64,000 nucleotides of DNA, from assembly GCA_030524035.1 (NCBI GenBank), contig JAUNHG010000003.1:62001-126000 (forward strand), written 5' to 3'. The notes under the pieces were generated by a model, which did not search any database, was not told the origin of the DNA, and worked only from the letters and a program-made list of their open reading frames with translations. A program made the translations under genes and the position numbers. The DNA comes from Kocuria sp. (lineage in GTDB: Bacteria; Actinomycetota; Actinomycetes; Actinomycetales; Micrococcaceae). Below, one piece after another: positions 46,133 to 56,470 of this stretch; position 1 is the first letter of the stretch; every line of letters begins with the position of its first letter.

Positions 46133-46258
46133 GCAGCAGCCTCCCGACGGGTCATCAGTCTTCACTTGAAGGTCACGCCGCAGGTCAGCAACGCAGCCTG
46201 GCCGAATTTCGACCAACCGAGGCCATGCTAGGGGACGAACGTGCAATATACGTCGCAA

Positions 46259-46306
46259 CACGAAGGTCCCCCAGAAAGCAATCGAACTTTCTGGGGGACC
46301 TTCGTG
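46259..46306 (-). terminator. 20-bp perfect hairpin
   Basis: CACGAAGGTCCCCCAGAAAG (46259-46278) pairs perfectly with 46287-46306 around an eight-base loop. It lies 43 bases after the stop of the holin-like gene (minus strand) and before the transporter gene. No T-run follows; it is the longest perfect hairpin seen here. Confidence 0.75.
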
Positions 46307-46348
46307 CATTCACGACTGTACTCAGTCGCTGAGGGATGGAGGCGTGAT

Positions 46349-47188
46349 TTAGCGCACGCGACGAATCAACTTGACCAGGAACACAACACAGGCAATGCCT
46401 GCGGAGCTGGCAATCACCAAAAAGCCCGCACGCTTTCCTGCTTCTCCAGCACCCTTAGCAGTCTTGAAGTTCGTACCGGAAGCAGTATTACGGGTGCGAT
46501 CTACAAAACCGACAGCCGAGTTTTGGATGCGGCTCTTGCGGCCTCCGGCATCGTCACGCAATTCCTTGAGCTTTTCACGCCGCACATTGATGCGCTGGCG
46601 CAGCTGAGACTCTGTGGGAGCGGGCGGTTTCTGAGAGGCCTGAGCCTTGTGATCCTTCTTTTCCTGAGCCTTGCGTTCTTTAGCTTCAGCTTCTTCGCGG
46701 CGCACGCGAGCTTCCGTATACGCCGACCCCTCCTTCACCACACCGAGGTCGTATTTCAAACCACGCACGGCCCGAACCGGGTTTAACGGCATAGCGCTCT
46801 TGATCATCAAACCACCCACAGCGGCCAAGACGATCAGAACGAGGAGGAAGAAGGCTGCCACAATCAACGCAGAGAGCCATAATGGCATCACCTGTGCCAA
46901 GCCAGCTACCGCCGCCACCACAAATGCAATAGTTGCCAGGAGCAGGAAAACCAGTCCTACCACAACAAAAGCAGCGCCTTTACCAACCTTGATGCCTTTA
47001 TCTTTAAGCTCCAGTTTGGCGAGCGCCAACTCGTCTTGGATCTGGCGGGGTAAGAGTTTGCCAAATACTTTGACAACTTCCGGCAGTGACGCTGCACCGG
47101 CCGGTGATGAACGCGTCGCGGTATCGCGAACAGCGGGGTCGGATTGCACCGAGCCGGAGCTCGTCTGCGAATCAACGGACGTGGACAT
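46349..47188 (-). CDS. Actinobacterial holin-superfamily III membrane protein
   Basis: A 279-residue protein. The N-terminal ~55 residues are polar, followed by ELALAKLELKDKGIKVGKG and two membrane segments (AAFVVVGLVFLLLATIAFVVAA, ALIVAAFFLLVLIVLAAVGG). This layout matches PF07332 (phage holin family 3-6). A long basic/Glu-rich coil (~140-250) follows, then one more membrane segment near the C-terminus; a DUF3618-like portion is suggested by RINVRREKLKELRDD. The ATG at 47188 has GGAGG upstream. It is probably an envelope protein; no holin activity is implied. Confidence 0.8.
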   Translation of the reverse strand: MSTSVDSQTSSGSVQSDPAVRDTATRSSPAGAASLPEVVKVFGKLLPRQIQDELALAKLELKDKGIKVGKGAAFVVVGLVFLLLATIAFVVAAVAGLAQVMPLWLSALIVAAFFLLVLIVLAAVGGLMIKSAMPLNPVRAVRGLKYDLGVVKEGSAYTEARVRREEAEAKERKAQEKKDHKAQASQKPPAPTESQLRQRINVRREKLKELRDDAGGRKSRIQNSAVGFVDRTRNTASGTNFKTAKGAGEAGKRAGFLVIASSAGIACVVFLVKLIRRVR

Positions 47189-47576
47189 TACCTGCCTCCG
47201 TGTGAGTCCTCGATCAGCAGCAACCTGCTGGCTGCTTCTTGTTGCGCCCCAAAGTATCACCAGGCTGATCGAAAAGCTGGCTAGTGATGCGCACATCCAC
47301 AATACGCCCAATGTTTCTGACAAGCCCATCCAGGCGGGACCTCCGCGCCAGTGATAGGCATCACCCCAAAAAACACATGATTTTGCAGGAATAGCCTTGC
47401 ACTTTTGGTGACAAGTCCATTACCGTTGCGTCGTTATGGAACCGTGATAGTCCCTTCCTCCCATCTGGTTCCCACGCTTCCCTGCGGATCACATATCCGC
47501 ACGCTTTGCTGCGTTGAGCTTGGGTTATCTATGCTCAGACCCGGTATAGGCGTTCGTGGATACGAATGATCCCTGA

Positions 47577-49121
<1,545 letters not shown>

Positions 49122-49239
49122 TAGCCTCCTGCTGGGAGAGTTTTGCGCTACGTCAGCGGAAGTACGACTGTCCCGGCGGAGCGGACACGTCCCCCCCATA
49201 CCTGGGCTACCTGCCATGAAGCGCAAGTAGCCCGGAAAG

Positions 49240-49282
49240 AGTCAGGGCCCCTGCACACACTTATGGTGCCGGGGCCCTGACT
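49240..49282 (+). terminator. Hairpin downstream of the wall hydrolase gene
   Basis: AGTCAGGGCCCC pairs with GGGGCCCTGACT (49240-49251, 49271-49282) and the stem is extended by TGCAC/GTGC. It lies 119 bases after the stop. The 383-base gap to tRNA-Asn holds this and one further hairpin and otherwise shows no gene. Confidence 0.6.
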
Positions 49283-49454
49283 GCTGAAATCGCCCCTCCA
49301 CTAATCGTGGTGGATGCATCCAAGAACCCCATGACGGTCCTCGCTGGGACCGAAAATAGTGGCGTATTACACAACGGTGGCACGTGGCTCTACCCCTGTG
49401 GCCAGCCGCCCGCTGGGGTGCTGTGGGCCGTGGTGACATAACAACCCTGACACG

Positions 49455-49499
49455 AGAGTGGGGGTTCCAGATCCACGATGGATATGGAACCCCCACTCT
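49455..49499 (-). terminator. Hairpin downstream of tRNA-Asn
   Basis: AGAGTGGGGGTTCCA (49455-49469) pairs perfectly with 49485-49499 around a 15-base loop, just past the 3' end of the tRNA on the minus strand. It has no T-run and probably serves as a bidirectional terminator. Confidence 0.6.
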
Positions 49500-49504
49500 T
49501 AGGG

Positions 49505-49577
49505 CTCCCCCGACTGGGCTCGAACCAGTGACACTTCGATTAACAGTCGAATGCTCTGCCAACTGAGCTACGGGGGA
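49505..49577 (-). tRNA. tRNA-Asn (GTT)
   Basis: A 73-base cloverleaf. The acceptor is TCCCCCG/CGGGGGA with discriminator G; the D-arm is TAGCTCAGTTGGCAGAGCA. The anticodon stem TTCGA-CTGTTAA-TCGAA shows anticodon GTT, and the T-arm is CTGGTTCGAGCCCAG. CCA is not encoded. It is followed by the hairpin at 49455-49499, and dnaG ends upstream of it. Confidence 0.97.
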
Positions 49578-49623
49578 ATGTGCCCGCCGCAGCGTGCAAC
49601 AAAAGGTGATAGTACCCGCCCCC

Positions 49624-51516
49624 TCAGCCGGTCTGCAACTTACGACGCTCCGCTTCCAGACTCATAAGCTCCCGGCTGATCACCTGGGCCTGCTCAGGCT
49701 GTGCCCGGGCATCGGTTCGCCCCAGCTGCGCCCGCAAGTCAGCCTGCCGTCGAGTGAGCTGACGATCATACAGGTGGGCGATGAGACCTGCGGCGTAACG
49801 CGTCAGCTGAGAATCGTTAGAGGCCGGAAGCTGTCGCATGGACAAACCAGCCACATACCCCTTCAGTTCGCGGGGCACCGCGGCACTGAGCTGTTCCACC
49901 CAGGTACGGCCCTGGTCAATAGTGTCCGCTCCATGTGCTTTGTATACCCGACAGATGGCGTTATGAACGGCCGTATGCGCTGGATGGGCACACTCCACAG
50001 CCATAAACCGCTCCCATTCAACAGGTCCCAATAAATGCGGAACCTGAACCGCCACCTCCAGAGCCTCCCGCTCCGTACGCGTCATAGGGTCGTTCAGATC
50101 AGGCACAGAAATCTGAGTCTCGTTGCGCGCCGATGGCTCGAGAACAGATTCAGCCGGCGCTTCCGAAGGCCGCTGCCCCTGCACCCTTGCGCGGCTGGCA
50201 ACTTCCACCGCGTTAACAACATCCGGCACCTCGAGCCCCAACCACCCTGCCAGCTGACGGGCATAGGCTGGACGCAGGGTCACGTCTCGAATGTGAGCCA
50301 CAATCGGTGCTGTGGCGCGCATGGCCTGCACTTGCCCTTCCAGGGTGCTGAGGTCATACCGCGCCAAGGTGGCATGGATGGCAAATTTAAATAAAGGCTC
50401 TCTGGTCTCCACCAATGAACGCACTGCGGTGTCCCCCCGCGCTAACCGCAACTCACAGGGATCCATACCGTTAGGTTCCACAGCCACAAAAGTTTGAGCC
50501 ATGAATTTTTGGTCCTCGTCAAAAGCCCGTAGCGCAGCTTTCTGCCCGGCGGCGTCGCCGTCGAATGTGAAAATTACCTCTCCACCGGAGCCATCATCGG
50601 ATAAGAACCGACGCACAATCTTAATGTGCTCCACACCAAAAGCCGTACCACAAGTAGCCACAGCAGTAGGCACACCCGCCAGGTGCATCGACATCACATC
50701 CGTATAGCCTTCCACCACCACCACCTGGCGCTGTTTGGCGATCTGTCGCTTCGCTTTATCAATTCCGTAAAGCACCTGGGATTTGCGATAAATCTGCGTT
50801 TCAGGGGTGTTGAGATATTTTGGCCCCTGGTCGTCCTCGTACAATTTGCGGGCGCCAAAACCAATCACTTCCCCACCAATCCCACGGATCGGGAAAATTA
50901 AACGCCCACGGAAACGGTCATACAGACCACGATGACCGGAAGAAAACATACCGGTAGCTTCCAATTCATCATCACTATATCCGCGCGATCGTACATGCTT
51001 CAGTAAGTGATCCCATCCACGTGGCGCGTAACCTACCCCGTATTCCTGGGCATCCTGGGGAGTAAAACCACGCTCTCCCAAATATTTTTGCGCCTCGTAA
51101 GCCCCGCGGGTACGCAAATGTGCCTGAAAGAATTCAGCGGCGACCTTATGGGCATCGAGCAAACGTTGCCGACGCCCCACTTGCTCACGGTCCGGGCCGG
51201 ACCCTTGTTCATAATGCAGCTCATACCCAACACGGGCCGCCAGACGCTCTACAGTTTCCGTAAATGTTGTGTGCTCCACTGCCATGACAAACGAAATCAC
51301 ATCACCTGACTCATCACACCCAAAGCAGTGGTACGTCCCATACTGTGGGCGCACATGAAAGGAAGGCGTGCGTTCATCATGGAACGGGCATAGCCCTTTG
51401 TACGAGCCGATCCCCGCCGACTTGAGGGTTACGTACTCTTCGACGACTTCACGGATATCAGTCCGCGACCGCACCTCGTCTATATCCTCACGCCGAATTA
51501 GCCCCGCCACAGGCAT
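49624..51516 (-). CDS. dnaG: DNA primase
   Basis: A 630-residue replicative primase. The CHC2 zinc finger has C43, H46, C64 and C67 (CPFHDE and YHCFGC). The TOPRIM domain shows VVVEGYTDVM with acidic residues, IFTFDGDAAG and GMDPCELRL. A C-terminal helicase-binding part follows. ATG 51516 gives MPVAGLIRRED; GTG 51540 is an alternative. It is preceded by an SLH-only gene 30 bases upstream, an odd neighbour, with dgt, dusB and glyS further along, the order known in actinobacteria. Confidence 0.95.
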   Translation of the reverse strand: MPVAGLIRREDIDEVRSRTDIREVVEEYVTLKSAGIGSYKGLCPFHDERTPSFHVRPQYGTYHCFGCDESGDVISFVMAVEHTTFTETVERLAARVGYELHYEQGSGPDREQVGRRQRLLDAHKVAAEFFQAHLRTRGAYEAQKYLGERGFTPQDAQEYGVGYAPRGWDHLLKHVRSRGYSDDELEATGMFSSGHRGLYDRFRGRLIFPIRGIGGEVIGFGARKLYEDDQGPKYLNTPETQIYRKSQVLYGIDKAKRQIAKQRQVVVVEGYTDVMSMHLAGVPTAVATCGTAFGVEHIKIVRRFLSDDGSGGEVIFTFDGDAAGQKAALRAFDEDQKFMAQTFVAVEPNGMDPCELRLARGDTAVRSLVETREPLFKFAIHATLARYDLSTLEGQVQAMRATAPIVAHIRDVTLRPAYARQLAGWLGLEVPDVVNAVEVASRARVQGQRPSEAPAESVLEPSARNETQISVPDLNDPMTRTEREALEVAVQVPHLLGPVEWERFMAVECAHPAHTAVHNAICRVYKAHGADTIDQGRTWVEQLSAAVPRELKGYVAGLSMRQLPASNDSQLTRYAAGLIAHLYDRQLTRRQADLRAQLGRTDARAQPEQAQVISRELMSLEAERRKLQTG

Positions 51517-51546
51517 CAGTCTAGTGCTGCTATCCCTCACTCACGC

Positions 51547-52089
51547 TCAACCTGTGACCTGGTCAAAACGATACAGAAAAGCCGCCATTGCATCTCGTTT
51601 CACAGCGCTGGTGGGCTGCACGGTGCCATCCTGGTATCCAGTGATAATCCCCTGTGACCACGCCCAGCACACTTCACGGTAGAACTGGTAGTCGGTATTG
51701 ATATCACTCAATGGGGAGGTTGCGGGTGCCGTATAGGCGGGCGAACCCGCTGCACGATAAAACATTACGCAACACGCCTCCCGGAGCATCGGACTCACTG
51801 GACGGAACGTACCATCAGGCCATCCTGTAAGCAGCCCGCGGCTATGCACCCATTCGATTTCGGCCGCAAATTGCTGACCGGAAGCCACATCCGTGAAAGT
51901 TCCTGCGCCAGGCGGGATGTGCGGCTGCCCAGCCAGCCGATGCATCACAGCAGCCGCAGCATCCCGGTTCACCAGCTGTAATGGGCGGAAAGTACCATCG
52001 GGCCACCCCTGCAACAAACCAGCGTGATAACACCACATGATTTCCATGGAAAACATGCTGGATTCACTCACATCACGATAAATCGTCAC
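51547..52089 (-). CDS. SLH-only protein without signal peptide
   Basis: 180 residues made of three SLH-type repeats and nothing else: GLLQGWPDGTFRPLQ, GLLTGWPDGTFRPVS and GIITGYQDGTVQPTS, each with a preceding F.D and a following MFYR/FLYR segment. There is no signal peptide or anchor. The GTG at 52089 has AAGGAG six bases upstream and begins 10 bases after the SGNH hydrolase stop, in another frame. SLH domains normally bind the cell wall outside the cell, so export must be by another route, or the domain arose by splitting of a secreted SGNH-SLH protein. Confidence 0.85.
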   Translation of the reverse strand: MTIYRDVSESSMFSMEIMWCYHAGLLQGWPDGTFRPLQLVNRDAAAAVMHRLAGQPHIPPGAGTFTDVASGQQFAAEIEWVHSRGLLTGWPDGTFRPVSPMLREACCVMFYRAAGSPAYTAPATSPLSDINTDYQFYREVCWAWSQGIITGYQDGTVQPTSAVKRDAMAAFLYRFDQVTG

Positions 52090-52099
52090 TGTCGCTCCT

Positions 52100-53104
52100 T
52101 CAGGCCCATCCCAGGCTGCGCATCATGGCATGCAAAGCATGAGCAATAACTAAGTACCCATAGGAATTTAAATGAATAGTATCCGCTGCTATAAAGGGAA
52201 GCGGCGGTAAACCCAAATCACGCCGAGATGCGTTATCTGCGTTTTCCGGAAGGTTTAACAGTTGAATTTCCGGCAAATCCCACCATTGTGTATCCCACAA
52301 CGCCGACATCGTGTCAAAATATTTTTCCCCATATGCGCTTTTGTATGAATCATTAATCGAGGTTACATTGGAGTAGCTTTCAGTTCCCACACGATCAAAC
52401 CAGGTATACCAATGCCCCATAACGATTGTTCGATCTGGCTCCACATCGTATGCAGCGCGGGTGTCGTTAATAACCCGCTGGACATCCGAGCTGTTATTTT
52501 TCCCCATCCATAACACATGGATTTTTCCGCGCTCAAGGTCTTCCCATGTTGTACGCCAGTACCCCTCATCTGAGGCACCAACCCTGATGGGAGAACCAGG
52601 ATTAACCCGCATCAATCGAATCTTGCGGGAGCGCAGCTGCACCAACTGGAGGTCCACCCTCTCACCCGCCACAGTACCGGGCAGAGGGCCCGTGACTGTC
52701 TGTGGTGCAATGCCATCTGTGGTTGGAACAACAATGGAGCCCGAGCCGGGCAACTCACCATTCGCCCCACCAAAAAAATAATTGGGCTTGAACGGGTGGC
52801 TTTTACTACGAATAGCAAGGATTTCCGGCGATTTCCATCCACCAAAAGCGTGCCGAACGGTAGGGATCCCTAATGCTGTCAGTTCGTCATGGAGAGTGAT
52901 TGCACGAACCGTCCCCGGCTCCCCCGCCCCCACAGAATCAGCTGATGAAGAACCCCATAACACGGCACCTGCAGCGGCGCTGATCGCCGGCTGACGGGGT
53001 ACGGGTACGGAATACGCATCCGTGGCGTTAGCGGCAGCTAATCCAGTAAGACCAATTGCCCCGGAGGTGCGCAGCAAGGTCCGACGACTCATCTGGAGCT
53101 TCAT
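52100..53104 (-). CDS. Secreted SGNH/GDSL-type hydrolase
   Basis: A 334-residue protein with a twin-arginine-like signal (MSRRTLLRTSGAIGLTGLAA, residues 5-24). The SGNH features are GSSSADSVGAG (catalytic Ser block near 50) and a C-terminal ADTIHLNSYGY with the Asp-x-x-His pair. Long intervening loops are Gly/Pro and Trp rich. The ATG at 53104 follows GGAG. An esterase or acyltransferase-like action on a wall or surface carbohydrate is likely but unproven. It is followed by the SLH-only protein. Confidence 0.8.
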   Translation of the reverse strand: MKLQMSRRTLLRTSGAIGLTGLAAANATDAYSVPVPRQPAISAAAGAVLWGSSSADSVGAGEPGTVRAITLHDELTALGIPTVRHAFGGWKSPEILAIRSKSHPFKPNYFFGGANGELPGSGSIVVPTTDGIAPQTVTGPLPGTVAGERVDLQLVQLRSRKIRLMRVNPGSPIRVGASDEGYWRTTWEDLERGKIHVLWMGKNNSSDVQRVINDTRAAYDVEPDRTIVMGHWYTWFDRVGTESYSNVTSINDSYKSAYGEKYFDTMSALWDTQWWDLPEIQLLNLPENADNASRRDLGLPPLPFIAADTIHLNSYGYLVIAHALHAMMRSLGWA

Positions 53105-53229
53105 GGGGCTCCACTCCCGGTCAAAAACATGCATAAGCAAGTTTTTCATGGAGAGATGCACAACTCCGGCGGTTTGGCCGTAGCGCCCCAAACGTTACGT
53201 TGAGCTACGCGCTCGAGCAGCAGAAATGA

Positions 53230-54636
53230 TCACCACAGCGGTTTGTCTCCCACACGCCAGTTAGTTCCCACAATCCGGTTGTGCAGCCGTAATGCGGACG
53301 TATCTGTCAAGGAAGCCACCTGATCAATCACAATCCGCAAACGTTGCCCCTCCGCCCCAGGCCCATCCCCCACGGCGTGCCAATCACCAGCAAAAGCCGG
53401 GGACAAAAAACGCCCATCTGAATCCATTAAGGCAGAAACCAAAACACGCAGAATCTCACGCTGGTTGTCATAGATCGGCTGTGCGTCGCGCACATTCATC
53501 ATGTACGTCACTGCCAATCCTTTCAGAATGGCGATCTCTTCCACTGTTTCCTGCGGCACTATGAGCGACGCAGCGTACCGTGTCAGCTCCCCCGGTCCAG
53601 TCACCTGCCGAGTGGCAGCAACAGCAGACATCACAAATCTGCCAATCAGCTGTGAAGTCATATCCTTAAGGTGCGCCAAAGATTGCCGCGACCCATTCAT
53701 CTCCCGCACCCACTCTGGGGCGGCCTCCAGCCTGGATAACGCAGCATCCAGCACAGAATCTTCGGTACCGGGCAAGTACCACTCACGCGTATTGGCAAAA
53801 ACTCGCTCCCGTTGCGGGGCATCAGCCAACCGACTCAACCGCAACATCCCGGCCGCTACAGCATCTTCAACATCATGCACTGAATAAGAAATGTCATCAG
53901 CCAGGTCCATCACCTGTGCTTCGAGGCACGTCGTGCGTTCGGGGGCACCGGCTCTCATCCACTCAAATACCGGCACATCATCGTCATACACCCCAAACTT
54001 GTGAGATCGGGTACCGTCCGGCCGCGTGGGGGCTTCGTCAGCACGCCACGGATATTTACACGTGGCATCTAAAGTGGCGCGAGTCAGGTTGAGACCAGCA
54101 GAAGCACCGTCATCACTATCGTCGTATACTTTGGGCTCCAAGCGCACCAGCAATCGCAGCGTTTGCGCGTTGCCTTCAAACCCCCCGATCGTGGCAGCCA
54201 CTGTGTTGAGCTCAGTTTCGCCGTTATGCCCAAACGGCGGATGGCCAAGGTCGTGTGACAAACAGGCAGCATCCACTACATCAGGGTCGCAACCCAACAT
54301 ACGGCCCAGTTCCCGACCAATCTGGGCTACCTCCAATGAGTGCGTCAGACGGTTGCGCACAAAGTCGTCTGACGACGGCGCTACCACCTGGGTTTTAGCA
54401 GCGAGTCGGCGCAGGGCCGAAGAATGCAGGATTCGAGCGCGGTCGCGTTCAAAGTGAGAACGGTATTTATTGTGGTGATTTTCCGCTACCCACCGTTCGA
54501 TATCTCGGAGGGCGTACCCTTCAGCCGGGGTTTGTGTGCGGTCCACAGCCGCCAGCATCTCAGCGATACCGTCAATCGGCAGTTCAGGAACAAGGTCAGG
54601 CTCGGGGCCGACGGCGGAGCTCACGGGATCGGTCAC
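53230..54636 (-). CDS. dgt: Deoxyguanosinetriphosphate triphosphohydrolase-like protein
   Basis: A 468-residue HD-domain protein. It shows NRLTHSLEVAQIGREL and ACLSHDLGHPPFGHNGE (HD pair) and VMDLADDISYSVHDVEDA. The N-terminal ~35 residues are variable. The family hydrolyses dNTPs to nucleosides and triphosphate. It belongs to the type found next to dnaG in actinobacteria, as here. The start and downstream genes are ordinary; there is no signal peptide. Confidence 0.94.
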   Translation of the reverse strand: MTDPVSSAVGPEPDLVPELPIDGIAEMLAAVDRTQTPAEGYALRDIERWVAENHHNKYRSHFERDRARILHSSALRRLAAKTQVVAPSSDDFVRNRLTHSLEVAQIGRELGRMLGCDPDVVDAACLSHDLGHPPFGHNGETELNTVAATIGGFEGNAQTLRLLVRLEPKVYDDSDDGASAGLNLTRATLDATCKYPWRADEAPTRPDGTRSHKFGVYDDDVPVFEWMRAGAPERTTCLEAQVMDLADDISYSVHDVEDAVAAGMLRLSRLADAPQRERVFANTREWYLPGTEDSVLDAALSRLEAAPEWVREMNGSRQSLAHLKDMTSQLIGRFVMSAVAATRQVTGPGELTRYAASLIVPQETVEEIAILKGLAVTYMMNVRDAQPIYDNQREILRVLVSALMDSDGRFLSPAFAGDWHAVGDGPGAEGQRLRIVIDQVASLTDTSALRLHNRIVGTNWRVGDKPLW

Positions 54637-54654
54637 CCCACCATTGTGCCCCGC

Positions 54655-55914
54655 TCAGCCACCGGAAACGTCCAATTCCGCGTCCAACAGGCCAAGACGC
54701 TGATCATCATGGATCAGCCGGTCCTCCAACCATCGGTCCGGCAACGCCGCTTTTTTCGGGTTACCTGCCCGCCCTCGAGGACCTTCCACGGCCTTCCCGG
54801 GGTACGGCTGATCTAAATCCAGTTTATGGAGCAGTTGCTCTAACTGCTCCAGTGTTTCCACGGTAGCCAGCTGAGTACGTAATTGCCCACCTACCGGATA
54901 CCCCTTGAAATACCAAGCCACATGTTTGCGAATTTCACGCAACCCATGTAGTTCGTCACCGTGAGATTCAACCAACAGTTGCGCGTGACGATAGATCGTT
55001 GCCGCCACCGCACGTAGCCCCGGTCGGGCACGATCCTTGCGGCCGTCAAACGCAGCCTGAAGATCACCAAAAAGCCACGGCCTCCCCTGACAGCCACGGC
55101 CAATCACCACGCCATCCACGCCGGTGCGCTCCACCATGCGCACCGCATCTTCCGCAGACCAAATATCCCCGTTACCTAGCACAGCGATATCCGGTAAGGC
55201 CTCACGCAACCGAGCAATAGCGGACCAGTCCGCAGCCCCTGAGTAATGTTGTTCGAGCGTGCGCCCATGCAAAGTGATTGCGGCCGCCCCACAGTCACGA
55301 GCAATACGCCCAGCATCCAGGTACGTGAGGTGGTCTTGGTCAATACCCATACGGGTTTTCACGGTCACAGGGATCTTGCCGCGATCCGCCTCGCGAACTG
55401 CGGCTGAGACGATGGCCTGAAATAGGTTTGTTTTCCACGGCAGAGCTGAGCCCCCACCTCGCTTGGTCACTTTTGGAACAGGGCAACCAAAATTGAGGTC
55501 GACATGGTCGGCGATATCTTCCTCAACCACCATGCGCACCGCTGCTCCTACAGTGGATGCGTCCACACCGTAGATCTGGACTGAACGTGGGGTTTCATCG
55601 GGGTCGTGATGAACAATCGCCAATGACTTTTCTCGGCGTTCCACCAAGGCCCGTGCAGTGACCATCTCCGTTACATAGAGACCACCACCGTGCTCACGGC
55701 ACAGACGACGAAAGGCTTTATTAGTTACCCCGGCCATGGGAGCCAGCACCACAGGCACATCAATAGTCAGGTGTCCCAGCGTCAACGGAGGTAAGTCCAA
55801 TACCACAGCGTGATCAGACTGGGCGGTCTCCACCGTCCCCGGGCCAAAAGGCGTAGGCAGCTGCTGTATCCGGGGACGAGCTGAAACTTCCATGTGCTGG
55901 GCGATAGTCATCAC
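54655..55914 (-). CDS. dusB: tRNA-dihydrouridine synthase
   Basis: A 419-residue FMN enzyme reducing uridines in tRNA. It shows VLAPMAGVTNKAFRRLC, DLNFGCPVPKVTKRGGGSAL with the catalytic Cys, and ITLHGRTLEQHYSG. The N-terminal ~40 residues and the C-terminal ~60 (EGPRGRAGNPKKAALPDRW) extend beyond typical DusB, as in other actinobacteria. It is adjacent to dgt (18 bases). Confidence 0.93.
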   Translation of the reverse strand: MMTIAQHMEVSARPRIQQLPTPFGPGTVETAQSDHAVVLDLPPLTLGHLTIDVPVVLAPMAGVTNKAFRRLCREHGGGLYVTEMVTARALVERREKSLAIVHHDPDETPRSVQIYGVDASTVGAAVRMVVEEDIADHVDLNFGCPVPKVTKRGGGSALPWKTNLFQAIVSAAVREADRGKIPVTVKTRMGIDQDHLTYLDAGRIARDCGAAAITLHGRTLEQHYSGAADWSAIARLREALPDIAVLGNGDIWSAEDAVRMVERTGVDGVVIGRGCQGRPWLFGDLQAAFDGRKDRARPGLRAVAATIYRHAQLLVESHGDELHGLREIRKHVAWYFKGYPVGGQLRTQLATVETLEQLEQLLHKLDLDQPYPGKAVEGPRGRAGNPKKAALPDRWLEDRLIHDDQRLGLLDAELDVSGG

Positions 55915-56003
55915 GGAATTGTCCCACAGCCCTGCATTATCGGCGTATCCTCAATGTTTACAATCGCATTTATTCTGAAGACTCCCCCAAAGATGGAGGC
56001 TAT

Positions 56004-56390
56004 ATGTCTATCCGGCCCCACCCGTCGGGCCTCTCCCCATACCAGCCGTACTCGTATCAACCTAATTTTCCCATGCCGAGCATGCCGCACGATTACGCAG
56101 CGCGACAAGCTATGTGGCGCTATTCAGCCCGACGCAAGAACGACACCGCTGCGTGGCTGTTTTGGATCGGTGGCCCTTTTATCGTCGAGTTACCGCTACA
56201 TGACTTTTACCTCCAATCAATTGGTAAAGGTTTCGCCAAAATTGGGCTCGCTGTCTTAGGATTTATTCTTTTTATTGGCTGCATCATCATGAGCTATCAC
56301 AGCACTGCGGCAATGTTGATGGGATTTTTATTAACGATAGTGTTTTTCTGGCTCTGCTCATCTGGTGGATCTACGGCGGCGTCACAATGA
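56004..56390 (+). pseudogene. TM2-like membrane protein with probable frameshift
   Basis: The 128-residue frame has a Pro/Tyr-rich start, a basic ARRKNDTAAW and then hydrophobic segments around ELPLHDFYLQSIGKGFAKIGLAVLG, reminiscent of the TM2 domain. It ends SSGGSTAASQ. In the -1 frame the same region reads LLIWWIYGGVTMTRQLETINE and continues to 56470. The frames meet at a T5 run (56343-56347). A frameshift, real or from sequencing, is the simplest reading; a coupled second small frame is the other. The ATG at 56004 has GGAGG upstream. Confidence 0.6.
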
Positions 56391-56470
56391 CCCGGCAGCT
56401 TGAAACCATTAATGAACGCATCCGACGTGACATCGCCGCCGAGTTCGGTATCGATCCTTGGTCTTTCTAG
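56387..56470 (+). CDS. 27-codon frame: likely C-terminus of the TM2-like protein
   Basis: The frame (ATG 56387, stop 56470) encodes a short acidic-basic peptide, MTRQLETINERIRRDIAAEF followed by GIDPWSF. Its ATG overlaps the upstream stop in the ATGA pattern. It is in frame with the -1 reading LLIWWIYGGVT immediately before it. The stop shares CTAG with the stop of the convergent GNAT gene. Either it is the natural tail of the TM2-like protein separated by a frameshift, or a coupled micro-ORF. Confidence 0.5.
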   Translation: MTRQLETINERIRRDIAAEFGIDPWSF

